A stretch of DNA of 64,000 nt from Coriaria nepalensis. Taxonomy: Eukaryota; Streptophyta; Magnoliopsida; Cucurbitales; Coriariaceae. The stretch is taken from contig CP114482.1 of assembly GCA_027186245.1 (NCBI GenBank), forward strand, positions 16,077,209 to 16,141,208. The letters run 5' to 3'. How positions within the stretch are numbered: the first letter of the stretch is position 1; every line of letters starts with the position of its first letter. Below the pieces are notes generated by a model. That model saw only the letters and a program-made list of their open reading frames with translations, did no database searches and was not told the origin of the DNA. Below, piece by piece: positions 63,601 to 64,000 of this stretch. A program made the position numbers and the translations under genes.

Positions 63601-64000
63601 GCATTATTTTACCATTAAAAAGCATGTCACTCAGTGTTTTCAATCATTACAATGTTTGAAGGCACTTCGAACCAGTTCTCTTTTTGCATTTAAAACGCGA
63701 CTTTCATGCATAACTTACAATTGATCTATTGATGGCAACTATGTATTTTTTTGCCATAAAGTCATAGTTTTGCGTCTCTTTTAGTCAGTAAATCATTCTA
63801 AATCACTTTGTACGAAATTCGGCATTTAAACATGATTATCGTGCATAACTTGCAGTTGATCTATTATAGGCAACAATGCATTTGTTTAGCCTTAAAGTCA
63901 TGTCACTAAGTCTTTTCTAGTCATTAAATCATTCTAAATTAATTCGAACGAATTCTATTTTCGCCTTTCGAATATTATTTTCTTACATAACTTGTAATTA
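54629..64000. repeat. Array-2 block 8 (22 complete units plus a partial one)
   Basis: Alpha starts: 54629, 55048, 55468, 55887, 56307, 56726, 57145, 57564, 57983, 58402, 58821, 59241, 59661, 60080, 60500, 60919, 61338, 61757, 62176, 62595, 63014, 63433, 63852 (partial: a full alpha, then 7 bp of beta). Spacing is 419-420 bp throughout. The GCGAATTTTATTTTCGC alpha subtype is last seen near 55143 and does not occur later. The units at 61338 and 61757 share TTTGTTTATCC. An adjacent-unit duplication is visible at about 56020-56160 and 56440-56580 (TTACATTGTTTAAAGGC with CGAACGAATTCTC). Confidence 0.9.

Larger units (their letters stand above)
12948..64000. repeat. Array 2: 419-420-bp three-monomer (alpha-beta-gamma) satellite higher-order repeat
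   Basis: Uninterrupted head-to-tail array of the HOR alpha (142 bp), beta (142), gamma (136). I located 123 alpha starts, giving 122 complete units plus a partial unit at the window end. Spacing is 418-421 bp, apart from 284 bp (31821 and 32524), 440 bp (46646) and 413 bp (54216). All monomers have one orientation. The monomers share with array 1 the boxes TTTAGCCTTAAA, AGTCTCTTCTAGTCATTAAA, TTCGAACGAATTC and GTGCATAACTTGC, so the arrays have a common ancestor. No gene, transposon or unique sequence was seen in 51 kb. The right end lies outside the window. Confidence 0.97.

Noticed and set aside
1..64000. CRISPR array (regularly spaced repeats)
   Set aside because: The whole 419- or 569-bp period is repeated with no unique spacers, the subunits are homologous to each other, and no cas genes are present. 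This is satellite DNA.
1..64000. Coding tandem-repeat protein (long repetitive gene)
   Set aside because: All frames are closed by frequent stops (TAA and TAG in TTTAGCC, CTAGTC and AATTAATC), and monomer lengths of 136, 141, 142 and 144 are not kept to multiples of three.
12948..64000. Canonical CENP-B box
   Set aside because: No copy read by eye has the NTTCGNNNNANNCGGGN spacing; gamma has CGG two bases late and lacks the third G. It is kept only as a motif of interest.
1..64000. Telomeric or subtelomeric end
   Set aside because: No TTAGGG-, TTTAGGG- or TTAGG-type runs on either strand.
1..64000. Promoters, TATA boxes, terminators or tRNA/rRNA genes
   Set aside because: TATA-like and T-rich strings are part of every monomer and occur at the satellite period, and no cloverleaf or rRNA-like sequence was seen. 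Calling them regulatory sites would not be supported.
1..64000. Naming the species from the satellite
   Set aside because: Monomer length (about 140 bp) and A+T richness fit several plants and invertebrates. I do not recognise the consensus, and a database search would be needed.

Overview
The whole 64 kb is satellite DNA. I see no protein-coding gene, RNA gene, transposon, CRISPR array, telomere repeat or unique sequence on either strand. The basic unit is an A+T-rich monomer of about 136-144 bp; a hand count of one alpha-type monomer gives roughly 31% G+C. Monomers run head to tail in one orientation from base 1 to base 64000, and the window begins and ends inside the arrays. This points to a eukaryotic chromosome and to centromeric, pericentromeric or similar constitutive heterochromatin. 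I do not recognise the family and cannot name the species. Frequent CpG-to-TpG/CpA differences between copies suggest a genome that methylates cytosine, such as a plant or vertebrate. A plant is my weak preference; an invertebrate is not excluded.

Layout. Array 1 (1-12907) is a four-monomer higher-order repeat (HOR): monomers A, B, C and D of about 141, 142, 144 and 142 bp give a 569-bp unit. An exact 830-bp duplicate sits six units apart (1-830 and 3414-4243). A 1421-bp tandem duplication (7578-10419) carries truncated A-B dimers and ends near a C/A chimeric monomer. A 31-bp microhomology deletion lies near 12271. At 12908-12947 array 1 stops inside a B monomer and, after about a dozen bases of unassigned sequence, array 2 begins. 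Array 2 (12948-64000) is a related three-monomer HOR: alpha 142, beta 142 and gamma 136 bp give a 419-420-bp unit. I count 122 complete units plus a partial one, and nearly all are 418-421 bp. The exceptions are two 284-bp units lacking gamma (31821 and 32524), one 440-bp unit (46646) with a 21-bp internal duplication, and one 413-bp unit (54216) with a 6-bp deletion.

A third level of order lies over array 2: blocks of 2, 3, 5, 7, 14 or 20 units are duplicated with offsets of 839, 1258, about 2096, 2936, 5872 and 8385 bp. One block at 31605-33010 is a 703-bp five-monomer repeat. Variants of alpha, beta and gamma recur in different combinations. This is what repeated unequal exchange or gene conversion would leave.

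How it works together: no gene products are encoded. If the region has a function, it is structural. Monomer length is close to the DNA on one nucleosome, and every monomer except gamma keeps a TTCGAA-like dyad followed by a T-rich box. The best candidates for something undescribed are the abrupt 4-mer/3-mer HOR boundary, the gamma monomer that lacks the T-rich box, and a CENP-B-box-like (but not canonical) motif in one gamma subtype.
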